Under the pieces are notes generated by a model that saw nothing but the letters and a program-made list of their open reading frames with translations, made no database searches and was not told where the DNA came from. From Lactobacillus bombicola (GTDB taxonomy: Bacteria > Bacillota > Bacilli > Lactobacillales > Lactobacillaceae): 64,000 nucleotides of DNA. The position numbers and the translations under genes were made by a program. The stretch lies in the NCBI RefSeq assembly GCF_900112665.1, contig NZ_FOMN01000003.1, forward strand, positions 1 through 64,000. Reading direction: 5' to 3'. Positions 1 through 8,599 of the stretch are shown in pieces (position 1 is the first letter of the stretch; each line of letters opens with the position of its first letter).

Positions 1-301
1 CCGCCCAAGGTGAATGAGTATGGACAATTCCGCCAATCTTAGGAAAATGGTTGTACAAATAGGTGTGGGTAGGAGTATCGGAAGAAGGGTTTAACTGACC
101 TTCAACTACTTCACCCTTAAGATTGACGACTACTAAGTCCGCTGGCGTTAATTCTTCATAACTAACACCTGACGGTTTAATCACATATAAGCCTTGCTGG
201 CGGTCAATCCCGGAAACATTACCCCAGGTAAAGGTTACCAAGCCCAATTGGGGTAACTGCATATTTGCTTCATAAACTTCTTGTTTTAATTTTTCTAGCA
301 T
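1..301 (-). CDS. araD: L-ribulose-5-phosphate 4-epimerase, N-terminal part (cut by window edge)
   Basis: This is the first 100 residues of an AraD-type epimerase, which converts L-ribulose 5-phosphate to D-xylulose 5-phosphate in cytoplasmic arabinose breakdown. Reading leftwards from the ATG at 299-301, the protein has the class II aldolase family segments GNVSGIDR (about residues 27-34), [10 protein letters not shown] (about 43-52), [10 protein letters not shown] and IGGIVHTHS. The last holds the His-x-His zinc ligands. The gene runs off the left edge, so the C-terminal half is not seen. It starts 3 bases after the araB stop, with a GAGGA ribosome site inside the end of araB, so the two are co-transcribed. 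araA would be expected further left. Identification is firm for the family and supported by the araB/araR neighbours. Confidence 0.93.
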   Translation of the reverse strand, partial: MLEKLKQEVYEANMQLPQLGLVTFTWGNVSGIDRQQGLYVIKPSGVSYEELTPADLVVVNLKGEVVEGQLNPSSDTPTHTYLYNHFPKIGGIVHTHSPWA

Positions 302-304
302 TAC

Positions 305-1906
305 TCATTCCTCATCTTTTAAGACAGTTGCTTGATTTTCCAAAGGCAATGCCTCTCGAAAACGTGCAAGATATTTTTCAGCACCCTCTGCACCTTCAGT
401 CTCTGGGCTCAATGTCATAATTTCAGATTTAACAAATACTTTTGTATCCAAATAATCTGCAAGCGATTCCTGTGCACCAGATAACACATATTGAGCTAAA
501 ACTGCCATACCCCAAGGACCACCAGCACTAGCATTAGTCATAATTGAAATTGGTAAATTCAACATATTAGATAAGACTTGTTGCCCCACAACTGGTGTTT
601 TAAAAAGACCACCTTGAGCAATCATCACATCAGTCGTGATTCCTTCTTCCTTAGTAAGAATATCCATGCCAATTCTAAGTGGAGCAAATGCTGAATACAG
701 TTGAGCCAACATCAAATTTGCTAGAGTAAAATTACTACTTGGCGTTCTAAGCAAGAGCGGCCTGCCCTCTTGCGTTTGCGTAATTGGTTCACCTGAAAGA
801 TAACTGTAATTTACAAGACCACCAGCATCAGCATCAGCTTTGGTAGTATCTAAAAACAACTTACTGTATAGCTGGTCTGCAGTGATATTTTTACCCAATC
901 GAGCCGCAAATTCACTAAAGACCTGTGCCCAAGCATTAATATCAGATGAGCAATTATTAATATGGACCATAGCAACAGGTGCGCCAGTTGGTGTAGTCAC
1001 AATATCAATATCACGGTGTACTTTTTTCAGTGGCTTTTCCAAAACAACCATTGAAAATTCTGATGTTCCAACTGATATATTACCCGTTCGTAAGCGAACA
1101 CTATTGGTACTAATCATCCCAGTTCCAGCATCACCTTCTGGTGGTGCCATGACGCTACCAGGCTGCAAAGTCCCTGTTGGATCAAGCAGGTGAGCACCTT
1201 CATCACTCAAATGTCCAGCAATCTCACCGGCTTTTAAAACATGTGGTAGAATTTCTTCAATTTTCCATGGGTATTTTTGAACTTTTTTCAAAGTATTAAA
1301 TTTTTTTAAGCAACTTTGATCAAATTGTCCAGCTGCATCAATTGGAAACATTCCAGAAGCATCGCCTACACCAATATTTTTTTCACCTGATAACTGCCAA
1401 TGGACATAACCAGCTAATGTTGTTAAATATGCAATCTGCTTAACATGTTCTTCATCATGTAAAATTGCATGATATAAATGTGCAATACTCCAACGTAAAG
1501 GAATATTAAAATCAAATAAGTCAGTTAGTTCAGTAGCAGCATCGCTTGTGATTGTATTCCGCCATGTTCTAAACGGAACTAATAACTTACCTGCTTGATC
1601 AAATGGTAAATAGCCATGCATCATGGCACTAATTCCAATTGAAGCAAGCTTTTTAATCGGAACATGATATTTACTACTTACATTAGCAGCTAATTGTGCA
1701 TAACTTTGCTTTAGCCCCGTTAAAATTTCTGTTTGCGAATATGTCCATATGCCATCTTGTAAACTGTTTTCCCATAAAAAACTACCAGAAGCGATTGGCT
1801 GAAAGTCTGGTGTAATTAACACAGCTTTAATCTGAGTTGAGCCAAATTCAATCCCTAACGTTGTTTGGCCACTTTTAATTAGTTGTGCTATTTTAGCAAT
1901 GGTCAT
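305..1906 (-). CDS. araB: Ribulokinase-type FGGY carbohydrate kinase
   Basis: The 533-residue FGGY-family kinase most likely phosphorylates L-ribulose to L-ribulose 5-phosphate. Residues 17-31 form the N-terminal ATPase phosphate loop (LGIEFGSTQIKAVLI), GDASGMFP near residue 180 lies in the first FGGY domain, and RTGNISVGTSEF near 272 opens the second. Length and sequence resemble the Lactobacillus plantarum AraB lineage, which differs from the enterobacterial AraB and was once labelled as xylulose kinase; that comparison is from memory. It is followed by araD with a 3-base gap and preceded by a regulatory region holding a promoter, a cre-like site and a candidate AraR operator. The ATG has an AAGGAAAGAGG ribosome site. 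Substrate is inferred from the araD and araR neighbours; a xylulokinase role is the main alternative. Confidence 0.88.
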   Translation of the reverse strand: MTIAKIAQLIKSGQTTLGIEFGSTQIKAVLITPDFQPIASGSFLWENSLQDGIWTYSQTEILTGLKQSYAQLAANVSSKYHVPIKKLASIGISAMMHGYLPFDQAGKLLVPFRTWRNTITSDAATELTDLFDFNIPLRWSIAHLYHAILHDEEHVKQIAYLTTLAGYVHWQLSGEKNIGVGDASGMFPIDAAGQFDQSCLKKFNTLKKVQKYPWKIEEILPHVLKAGEIAGHLSDEGAHLLDPTGTLQPGSVMAPPEGDAGTGMISTNSVRLRTGNISVGTSEFSMVVLEKPLKKVHRDIDIVTTPTGAPVAMVHINNCSSDINAWAQVFSEFAARLGKNITADQLYSKLFLDTTKADADAGGLVNYSYLSGEPITQTQEGRPLLLRTPSSNFTLANLMLAQLYSAFAPLRIGMDILTKEEGITTDVMIAQGGLFKTPVVGQQVLSNMLNLPISIMTNASAGGPWGMAVLAQYVLSGAQESLADYLDTKVFVKSEIMTLSPETEGAEGAEKYLARFREALPLENQATVLKDEE

Positions 1907-1953
1907 CTAAGAGCCTCTTTCCTTAGGTTTATTTTTCTATACGTTTGCCTTCT

Positions 1954-1967
1954 AGAAAGCACTTTCA
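1954..1967. promoter_or_regulatory. cre-like CcpA site at araB promoter
   Basis: The 14 bases AGAAAGCACTTTCA differ at two positions from the ideal catabolite-response palindrome TGAAAGCGCTTTCA. The site abuts the -10 box of the araB promoter on the downstream side, where bound CcpA would block transcription. That fits glucose repression of arabinose genes. The match is seen; CcpA binding is inferred. Confidence 0.68.
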
Positions 1968-1995
1968 TAATATATTTTTTATTAATCGTATTCAA
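1967..1995 (-). promoter_or_regulatory. araB promoter
   Basis: On the minus strand a -35 box TTGAAT (1990-1995) and a -10 box TATTAT (1967-1972) are separated by 17 bases. They drive araB-araD. The cre-like site begins at the -10 box, and a candidate AraR operator lies 11 bases upstream of the -35 box. Confidence 0.6.
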
Positions 1996-2006
1996 TACCC
2001 TTAAAA

Positions 2007-2022
2007 ATTCATTCGCATAATT
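2007..2022. promoter_or_regulatory. Candidate AraR operator upstream of araB
   Basis: ATTCATTCGCATAATT matches 13 of 16 bases of the perfect palindrome found directly in front of araR at 2253-2268. It lies just upstream of the araB -35 box. Two related copies flanking the divergent promoters suggest a shared regulator, most likely the AraR encoded here. This is an inference from position and similarity. Confidence 0.5.
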
Positions 2023-2252
2023 TTTAACTATTGTATAGGTTATAATTATTGATATTACTTAACTTTCACTTCACAAAAACTTTTATATGTTTTTTTCTAA
2101 AATATTAGAAATAATTCATTGTTTACCCTAGTATGTCAATTAACTTAGTTTTTACTTATATATCAGCATTTCAAGGTAGATAATTTTGCTATTTTTATTT
2201 ATTCATGATATTATCTTAGTTAAAAAATAAAGATTATCTATTATTATCAAAT

Positions 2253-2268
2253 ATTTATTCGAATAAAT
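2253..2268. promoter_or_regulatory. Candidate AraR operator upstream of araR
   Basis: ATTTATTCGAATAAAT is a perfect 16-base palindrome ending 3 bases before the araR ribosome site (AGGAGA, 2272-2277). It sits where a repressor would block its own gene. The identical left half-site ATTTATTC also occurs at 2197-2204. The palindrome is seen directly; binding by AraR is inferred. Confidence 0.6.
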
Positions 2269-2283
2269 TTCAGGAGAATTAGT

Positions 2284-3381
2284 TTGAAAAGTGATTATAT
2301 CGCTATTACGGAAACCCTCAGGAATGAAATAACTTTAGGGAGCTTCAAAACCAATCAAAAATTACCAACTGAAAATGAATTAATGCAACGATTCCAATCC
2401 ACGCGTTATTCAGTACGGAAGGCTTTAATTGAACTACAAAACGAACATTTAATTTATAAAGTTCAAGGTAGCGGAATGTATATCCAAGATTGGAACAAAA
2501 AATGGCAAGCTAATCCAAAAAGTAAAATAATTGGGCTAATCTGCACCCATATAGCAGATTACATTTTTCCCAAAATCATCTCACAAATTGATGCTGTAAT
2601 TGAGCCTGCTGGTTATTCTTTGCTACTAGCTAATACTCATAATTATCCAGATAAAGAACGATTTAATTTAATAAAAATGCTCGATTCCCAAGTAGCTGGA
2701 TTAATAGTTGAACCAAGTGAGAGTGCCAAACCTTGCCCAAATTCAGATATTTATAGACGAATTGCTAAAAGTAAAATCCCATTATTATTTATTAATGCTA
2801 AATATGCTGAATTCGATTTTCCTGCCATTACTAATTCTGATCGAGCATCGGAAAAAGAGTTAATTACTTATTTACTTAAACAGGGACACAAAAACATCCT
2901 TGGAATATTTCAAATTGATGATTGCCAAGGCGTTGAACGCATGCAAGGTTTTATTGCAGCATACCAATCTAGCAATATCAATTTAACTAATAGTAATCTA
3001 ATTATGTATAACTCCCACGATTCCTTTTCAATTATTAGTCAAAAAATTGATGTTTATCTTAAAAGTAAGCAAGTGCCAACAGCAATTGCCTGTTATAACG
3101 ACGAACTTGCTGTCTTAGTCATTGATAAGTTAAAAAACAAAAATATCAAGATTCCGCAAGATATATCTGTTGTTGGTTTTGATAATTTTGATTCTGCAAC
3201 TTATTTGTCTCCTAGTTTAACCACCATGAATTATCAAAGAACTCTTGTCGGAAAAGAAGCTGGTAAGGGAATACTAACATTAATTAAAGGTAAAAAATTT
3301 TCCTCAATTGTGCATCAGCCACAATTACAAATACGTGATTCAGTTTGCACTCCTAAAAATAAGAAATCAAAAAGGCACTGA
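2284..3381 (+). CDS. araR: AraR-type transcriptional regulator of arabinose genes
   Basis: The 365-residue chimeric regulator has a GntR-type winged helix at about residues 1-70 (YIAITETLRNEI; LPTENELMQRF; SVRKALIEL) followed by a LacI/periplasmic-binding-like sugar-sensing domain from about residue 80 to the end (IIGLICTH; VAGLIVEPS; ISVVGFDNFD). This arrangement is typical of AraR, a repressor released by L-arabinose. The gene is divergent from araBD. It starts with TTG at 2284, chosen because AGGAGA lies 6 bases upstream. A perfect palindrome just before the ribosome site suggests autoregulation. The last codons and the stop lie inside the stem of a strong terminator, so coding and terminator sequence overlap. 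Sugar specificity rests on the neighbours. Confidence 0.88.
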   Translation: MKSDYIAITETLRNEITLGSFKTNQKLPTENELMQRFQSTRYSVRKALIELQNEHLIYKVQGSGMYIQDWNKKWQANPKSKIIGLICTHIADYIFPKIISQIDAVIEPAGYSLLLANTHNYPDKERFNLIKMLDSQVAGLIVEPSESAKPCPNSDIYRRIAKSKIPLLFINAKYAEFDFPAITNSDRASEKELITYLLKQGHKNILGIFQIDDCQGVERMQGFIAAYQSSNINLTNSNLIMYNSHDSFSIISQKIDVYLKSKQVPTAIACYNDELAVLVIDKLKNKNIKIPQDISVVGFDNFDSATYLSPSLTTMNYQRTLVGKEAGKGILTLIKGKKFSSIVHQPQLQIRDSVCTPKNKKSKRH

Positions 3382-3407
3382 TAAATTATCAGTGCCTTTT
3401 TGATTTC
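3363..3407. terminator. Bidirectional terminator between araR and the ABC exporter
   Basis: A perfect 22-base inverted repeat (arms 3363-3384 and 3386-3407, one base at the centre) carries A runs on one side and T runs on the other. It can end araR rightwards and the exporter operon leftwards. Its left arm includes the last araR codons and the stop codon at 3379-3381. Confidence 0.9.
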
Positions 3408-3418
3408 GAAACAATTAT

Positions 3419-5224
3419 TTAGTTTTGCTTATGTCTATTTTGTAATGTATACAGATTATAATAGTAACCATGTTGATTAATTAATTCATCATGAGTACCA
3501 CGTTCAACAATTTTGCCGTCGTCAAGTACAATTATTTGATTAGCATCAACAATTGTAGACAATCTATGAGCAATTGCTAAAGTAGTACGTCCCTGGCGTA
3601 AGCTTTTCAATCCCTTCTGAATTAAAGTTTCAGTTTCAGTATCAACATTTGCCGTTGCTTCATCCAAGACCAGAATTTTGGGATCTGTAACTAAAGTCCT
3701 AGCAAAAGATATTAGTTGTCTCTGCCCTTGACTAAATTCACTACCGCCTTCACCAACTTCTGCATGATATTCTCCACTTAGTTTTTTAATAAAATCATCT
3801 GCTTGTACGGTCTTAGCCGCCTTTCTTATTTGGTCGTCTGTAATTTTATCATTATATAATCTAATATTTGAACTTATGTCACCATAAAACATGAAAGGCT
3901 CTTGTAAAACAAGTCCAAGTTTCTGGCGAAGTTCGGCTTTAGGATACCTTCTAATATCTACACCATCTATTAAAATTTCACCTTGATAAAATTCATAAAA
4001 ACGCATCATTACATTAATAATTGAACTTTTTCCTGATCCAGTATGCCCAACAATTCCTAAAGTTTCTCCGGGATTAACCGTGAAGGAAATATCATGTAAA
4101 ATTTCATTTTGACCATCATAAGAAAAACTAACATGTTTAAATTCAATTTTCCCCTGCCTAATAGTCAGTCCTGATTGTTCATTTTGCACAGGTTCATAAT
4201 TAGTATTATCTAAAATTTTGAAAATTCGTTTACCAGCAACTATTCCATCCTGAAAAAAGGTCATTTGATCCATTAAAGTTGCTATTGGATTGAAAAACTG
4301 TGAAATATATTGCGAAAATGCATAAACGACTCCCGCTGGAACAAAAGTTTCCCGCAATGGAAAGCCAAAATACATTAACGTCAATGCCAAGGCTAGTGAA
4401 TATAATAAACTAGTCAATGGTGAAAGTAAGATTGAATTAAGAGTAATCATACTGAATCTAGTTCTCATCAAATTAGAATTTTCTTGTTCAAAATGATGGC
4501 TCATTCTCTCTTCCTGTTTGAACTGTTGAATAAGAGAAACACCTTCAATTGATTCATTTAAATTTGTATTAATCCTGCTTAAGCGTTCCCGATAATTACG
4601 ATACAGCTTGGAACTTCTTTTTGAATACTGCCAAATAATCAATAATAAAATTGGTAGAAAAGCAAGGACAATAAAACCAGCTAATGTATTCGTCGAAAAC
4701 ATAGCGATTAAAGCAGAAACAATTGAAAAAAATGAAAGAACCACACTAGCTAAAACTGTCAGAAAATTGCTCAAAGTCATTGTATCATTGGTTACGCGTG
4801 ACACAATGGAGCCTGCAGGAGTTTGATCAAAATAACGCATTCCTAAAGTATGCAATTTTTGATAAAGATCTGTTCGTAAAGCTTCTAATGATTTTTCTGA
4901 CCCTAAAGCAAAAAAATATTCATAAGTAAACTGCAATATTGCCTTAACGATAGAGCCTAAAGCGTATAATATACCAGCAAAAATGATCACCTGTGTTGTA
5001 ACATCTGCTTTTACTAGATAGTTATCCAGAAAGAACTGTAATCCATAGGGTAACAGCATATTAATTGCACTAACTAAGAATGCACCAATCCCAGCAACAA
5101 TAATTTCATTTTTAAAACGCCAAACAAAACCAAGTAATCGTTTTAATATTTTTAACTGTTCTTTAACCGGAATTTCTTGAGCCCAAACAGATTGATTCGT
5201 CTCTTGTTCGTCCACACTATTCAC
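3419..5224 (-). CDS. Heterodimeric ABC exporter, catalytically intact subunit (LmrD/BmrD-like)
   Basis: The 601-residue membrane ABC exporter half has six predicted membrane helices in about residues 40-310 and an ATPase domain from about 355. The ATPase shows Walker A GHTGSGKS (393-400), a signature FSQGQ (497-501) in place of LSGGQ, and Walker B with catalytic Glu522 (LDEAT). Its partner has the opposite defect: a canonical signature but Asp for the catalytic Glu. This asymmetry is known for LmrCD, BmrCD and TM287/288, which have one working and one degenerate ATP site. The start codon overlaps the upstream partner by 8 bases, so the two are translationally coupled. Likely exports hydrophobic drugs or lipids; the substrate cannot be read from sequence. 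Confidence 0.88.
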   Translation of the reverse strand: MNSVDEQETNQSVWAQEIPVKEQLKILKRLLGFVWRFKNEIIVAGIGAFLVSAINMLLPYGLQFFLDNYLVKADVTTQVIIFAGILYALGSIVKAILQFTYEYFFALGSEKSLEALRTDLYQKLHTLGMRYFDQTPAGSIVSRVTNDTMTLSNFLTVLASVVLSFFSIVSALIAMFSTNTLAGFIVLAFLPILLLIIWQYSKRSSKLYRNYRERLSRINTNLNESIEGVSLIQQFKQEERMSHHFEQENSNLMRTRFSMITLNSILLSPLTSLLYSLALALTLMYFGFPLRETFVPAGVVYAFSQYISQFFNPIATLMDQMTFFQDGIVAGKRIFKILDNTNYEPVQNEQSGLTIRQGKIEFKHVSFSYDGQNEILHDISFTVNPGETLGIVGHTGSGKSSIINVMMRFYEFYQGEILIDGVDIRRYPKAELRQKLGLVLQEPFMFYGDISSNIRLYNDKITDDQIRKAAKTVQADDFIKKLSGEYHAEVGEGGSEFSQGQRQLISFARTLVTDPKILVLDEATANVDTETETLIQKGLKSLRQGRTTLAIAHRLSTIVDANQIIVLDDGKIVERGTHDELINQHGYYYNLYTLQNRHKQN

Positions 5225-6971
5225 CAGCCTTTTCTTCTAATTCTTGTTTTTGCCACATATCTGCATACCAACCATGAGCAGCTAATAACTGGTCATGAGT
5301 TCCACGCTCAACAATTTGACCATCTTTTAATACTAAAATCAGGTTAGCATGCATTACTGAAGTTAAGCGATGAGTTGCAATCACTGTTGTCTTGTCTTTG
5401 CGTTCTTGATTTAAAGACTTTAAAATTGCCATCTCAGTTCTGGCATCAACGGCCGATAAAGCATCATCCAAAATTAATATTTGACTTTTTTTAACCAAAG
5501 CACGTGCAATTGACATTCGCTGCTTTTGTCCTCCAGAAAGCGAAATACCATTTTCCCCTACCATAGTTTGATAATCTCTTGGCATTTGCATAATATCTTC
5601 ATGTAAATCACTCTTTTTTGCAGCCGAAATAATTTCTGCTTTTTGTGCGTTCGTTTTTGCAAAAGAAATATTATTTTGAATATTAGTTGAAAACAAATAA
5701 TTATTCTGTGGAACGTAAGAAATTTGTTTTAATAACAGTTCTAACGGAATTTGCCGAATATCTAAACCATTCAATGTAATTTGACCATCGTACTTATCAA
5801 ACTCCCGTAAAAGCAGTTGAATGATTGAAGTTTTACCAGCTCCAACTTTACCGACTAAGCCTAATGTTTGCCCAGTCTTTAAAGTGAAATTAATATGATG
5901 TAGTACGGGGAGATTAGGTTCATCAGGATAGGCAAAAGAATTAATATGATATACTAAATCGCCAGTAATATCAGTCGCAGATAAATTTGGGTCAGCCTTA
6001 TCATCTGTAATTTCAGGATTTTCAGCTAGTAATTTTTCAATCCGATCATAACTAGCACTGCCACGTTCTAAAATATTAAAAAGGTAGCCAATTGCAAACA
6101 TGGGCCAAACCATATTGCCAATATAAGCAATAAAGGAAACTAGCTGACCAACTGATAATGAATGATTAACCACCATTAGCCCACCATAAATGATAGTTAT
6201 AGCATAAGTTAAGCCAATCAGTAAGGTACTTAAGGGATCAAACATTGAATCCCACTTAAATACTTGTTTATTAATTTGAATTGTATCAGCAACCATAGAA
6301 TTAAATGCTGCCGCATCAGCTTTTCCTTGACCGAAAGTTTTTATTACTTTTATTCCAGAAACTGATTCTTGCGTCTTATTATTTAAACGGGAAAAAGCTG
6401 CTTGAGATTTATCAAACGAATCGTGTAGTTTATCACCTAACTTCCAAGCCCCTACAGCTAAAAATGGTAAGGGTAATAAAGCAACTATTGTCAAACGCCA
6501 GTTTACAAAAGTCACCATAGCGGCCATGGTAGATAAGCCCATGACCAAAGAATCAACTAGGGTCAGTACCCCCTCACCTGCCACTTCTTGCACTGCCGAA
6601 ACATCATTAGTAGCATGAGCCATCAAATCACCAGTTCGATGTCTTTGATAAAAAGTCCGATCCATTTCCATAAAATGACGAAATAGCTTTGACCGTAATT
6701 GTAACTCGAGTTCTGCAGCACCGCCCCAGATCTGCTTTCGCCAAAAATAGCGAAAACTATACAATAATAAAGCAGCAATAACAATTGTCAAAATCAGTAA
6801 GGTATATTCACTCCAAGAAATATGCCCTCGATTTAATTGATCAGCCATTAAGCCTAAAATACGTGGTGGGACTAAATTGACAAAAGACGTTAATATTAAA
6901 AATGTGATACCGATGAGGTACCTTTTTTTCTCCTGTTTAAAGAACCAACTTAATTTATAAAATATACTCAT
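5217..6971 (-). CDS. Heterodimeric ABC exporter, degenerate subunit (LmrC/BmrC-like)
   Basis: The 584-residue ABC exporter half has membrane helices in about residues 18-300 and an ATPase domain from about 340. Walker A is GKVGAGKT (374-381) and the signature is canonical LSGGQ (478-482). In Walker B the catalytic Glu is replaced by Asp503 (LDDALSAVD), the hallmark of the degenerate-site subunit of heterodimeric exporters. It is the first gene of a two-gene operon and overlaps the next gene by 8 bases. A terminator upstream (6995-7023) separates it from yneF. A multidrug or lipid export role is the family expectation only. Confidence 0.88.
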   Translation of the reverse strand: MSIFYKLSWFFKQEKKRYLIGITFLILTSFVNLVPPRILGLMADQLNRGHISWSEYTLLILTIVIAALLLYSFRYFWRKQIWGGAAELELQLRSKLFRHFMEMDRTFYQRHRTGDLMAHATNDVSAVQEVAGEGVLTLVDSLVMGLSTMAAMVTFVNWRLTIVALLPLPFLAVGAWKLGDKLHDSFDKSQAAFSRLNNKTQESVSGIKVIKTFGQGKADAAAFNSMVADTIQINKQVFKWDSMFDPLSTLLIGLTYAITIIYGGLMVVNHSLSVGQLVSFIAYIGNMVWPMFAIGYLFNILERGSASYDRIEKLLAENPEITDDKADPNLSATDITGDLVYHINSFAYPDEPNLPVLHHINFTLKTGQTLGLVGKVGAGKTSIIQLLLREFDKYDGQITLNGLDIRQIPLELLLKQISYVPQNNYLFSTNIQNNISFAKTNAQKAEIISAAKKSDLHEDIMQMPRDYQTMVGENGISLSGGQKQRMSIARALVKKSQILILDDALSAVDARTEMAILKSLNQERKDKTTVIATHRLTSVMHANLILVLKDGQIVERGTHDQLLAAHGWYADMWQKQELEEKAGE

Positions 6972-6994
6972 TATTCACCTAACTTTATTTATAC

Positions 6995-7023
6995 AAAAAG
7001 ACGGAGATAAACCCCGTCTTTTT
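6995..7023 (-). terminator. Terminator after yneF
   Basis: A 10-base stem (AAAAAGACGG at 6995-7004 pairing with CCGTCTTTTT at 7014-7023) with a 9-base loop and flanking A/T runs. It lies between yneF and the exporter operon, both read leftwards. Confidence 0.8.
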
Positions 7024-7040
7024 CAATCTAGTAAAATTAT

Positions 7041-7256
7041 TTATTTTTGATGTTTCATCATGTTCATTACTTGGTTGACCTTCTTAGCCGAAGGTTTCTG
7101 TCCCATTTGTGACATCATGGCAACAATCATATCTTCACTGATTGGTGGATTATCTTTAAAATATTTCTTCATATAAGTTCTTGCACCATAGAAGCCTCCT
7201 ACAAGACCAATTAGTAGTGCAATAATAATTAAAAAAATTTCTAACCCTAAATTCAT
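7041..7256 (-). CDS. yneF: YneF family (UPF0154) small membrane protein
   Basis: The 71-residue protein has one N-terminal membrane helix (about residues 4-24, with the glycine-rich turn GLVGGFYGAR) and a basic cytosolic tail. The tail ends in the family segments NPPISEDMIVAMMSQMG and GQKPSAKKVNQVM. It matches the UPF0154/YneF family, whose function is unknown. The start is supported by GAGGTG 8 bases upstream. Its position near ynzC and lexA resembles the Bacillus lexA-yne region. It is followed by a terminator. Confidence 0.88.
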   Translation of the reverse strand: MNLGLEIFLIIIALLIGLVGGFYGARTYMKKYFKDNPPISEDMIVAMMSQMGQKPSAKKVNQVMNMMKHQK

Positions 7257-7325
7257 AAAACAGTCACCTCAATTTGTCCAATAAATATATCTTACCTAAA
7301 AATCATTTAAAATTAAAGGCTAAAG

Positions 7326-7574
7326 TTAATTTTTTCTTAAACCTTTTTTCCGTTGAATCGCTTTAGCTTTTTCAGAAGTAACTTCTTTACCATCTTTATC
7401 AAGTATTACCAAATTTTCGACATCTTGCTTAAAACTAGCCCGAAAGTTTTTGATAAATTCTTGGTGTAATTTTTCTCGTTCTTTTTCTTCCTCAGCAGTT
7501 AAACCTTCAGCCTTTTTCTTATGATAAAGTTCATTGATTCGGTCAACCATCTTTTTTTCTTTGTCTTTTGTCAT
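7326..7574 (-). CDS. ynzC: YnzC family (DUF896) protein
   Basis: The 82-residue, highly charged helical protein has the DUF896 hallmarks: VDRINELYHKKKAEGLT, a Glu/Lys-rich turn EEEKEREKLHQEFI and an RASFKQDVENL segment. The family forms a two-helix bundle of unknown biochemical role. I place the start at the ATG at 7574 because AGAGGTG lies just upstream; a GTG three codons earlier is less likely. The gene is divergent from lexA. In Bacillus subtilis ynzC belongs to the SOS operon yneA-yneB-ynzC divergent from lexA. Here yneA and yneB are missing, but an SOS box lies in the shared intergenic region. Confidence 0.85.
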   Translation of the reverse strand: MTKDKEKKMVDRINELYHKKKAEGLTAEEEKEREKLHQEFIKNFRASFKQDVENLVILDKDGKEVTSEKAKAIQRKKGLRKN

Positions 7575-7638
7575 TCTTTGCACCTCTCAATAAAAAAGTC
7601 TACCTTATTTTTAACTATAAAAAAAGTCTAAGCATTTA

Positions 7639-7650
7639 GAACATTTGTTT
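7639..7650. promoter_or_regulatory. LexA (SOS) box between ynzC and lexA
   Basis: GAACATTTGTTT matches the Gram-positive LexA consensus GAAC-N4-GTTC with one mismatch. Its last two bases overlap the lexA -35 box, the expected place for autorepression. The same 12-base motif, on the opposite strand, occurs twice in front of the small gene at 50132. Confidence 0.8.
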
Positions 7651-7677
7651 GCACATAACCCTAATATCTGCTAAAAT
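7649..7677 (+). promoter_or_regulatory. lexA promoter
   Basis: A -35 box TTGCAC (7649-7654) and a -10 box TAAAAT (7672-7677) are separated by 17 bases. The SOS box overlaps the -35 box. Confidence 0.75.
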
Positions 7678-7720
7678 AAACTTAATTTAAGATAATTGTC
7701 ATTACTATAGGAGCGTATTT

Positions 7721-8344
7721 ATGACTACCAAGCAAAATCCTAAACAACTGCAAATTCTCCAATATATCTATGATACTGTCCAAAAGCGTGGCTTCCCGCC
7801 TACTGTGCGCGAAATTTGCCATGAAGTAGGACTATCATCTACTTCAACTGTTCATGGTCACTTAACACGACTTGAACGAAAGGGACTCCTGCTTAAAGAT
7901 GCTACTAAACCACGTGCCTTAGAAGTAACCGCTCAAGGTAAAAAAGTTTTGGGCATTAAAGCTACTGAAATTCCAATAGTTGGTGTGGTAACCGCTGGTG
8001 AACCAATTTTAGCAGTTGAAGATATCGAAGATTATTTTCCTCTTCCGCCAGATTTAGCTAATGATTCAGATAACCTATTTATGCTAAAAATTCATGGTGA
8101 AAGTATGATTAATGCTGGCATTTTAAACGGTGACAATGTTATTGTTCGCAAGCAAAGTTCAGCAATTAATGGTGAAATAGTAGTTGCTATGACCGATGAA
8201 AATGAAGCAACCGTTAAACGCTTTTATAAAGAAAAAGATCATTATCGTCTTCAACCTGAAAATGACAATATGGCACCAATTATTTTAGATAAAGTACAAA
8301 TATTAGGTAAAGTGGTTGGACTTTATCGCAATAACATTTTCTAA
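7721..8344 (+). CDS. lexA: SOS-response repressor LexA
   Basis: The 207-residue LexA has an N-terminal winged helix (about residues 1-70; recognition region [13 protein letters not shown]) and a C-terminal S24 self-cleavage domain. The cleavage bond is Ala92-Gly93 (VTAGEP), with the catalytic dyad Ser128 (HGESM) and Lys166 (ATVKRF). It represses DNA-damage genes until RecA filaments trigger self-cleavage. All key residues are present, so it should be functional. Its promoter carries an SOS box, implying autoregulation. The same motif appears twice before the gene at 50132, a likely regulon member. It is monocistronic, ending in the hairpin at 8375-8421. Confidence 0.97.
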   Translation: MTTKQNPKQLQILQYIYDTVQKRGFPPTVREICHEVGLSSTSTVHGHLTRLERKGLLLKDATKPRALEVTAQGKKVLGIKATEIPIVGVVTAGEPILAVEDIEDYFPLPPDLANDSDNLFMLKIHGESMINAGILNGDNVIVRKQSSAINGEIVVAMTDENEATVKRFYKEKDHYRLQPENDNMAPIILDKVQILGKVVGLYRNNIF

Positions 8345-8374
8345 ATTGGCTAAAAAGCCTAATCAATAACTTTT

Positions 8375-8421
8375 AACTACAAATATCTAACTGCAATTAA
8401 ATTGATATTTGTAGTTTTTTT
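8375..8421 (+). terminator. lexA terminator
   Basis: A 13-base perfect stem (8375-8387 with 8404-8416) is followed by a T run to 8421. Confidence 0.85.
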
Positions 8422-8599
8422 ATAAAAAAGGCTAACAAAAAGTAATGCCAATTTTCCACATCTATTAGATTTATTCGATTCACAAAGTTTTGGCGTTATT
8501 TTTTTGATAAATGCTTTAATATCAACTTATTTATTTTATTTTGTGAAATACGCCAATGTTTCATATAGGTTTCACAACCATATTTTTCACAAACTTTGC

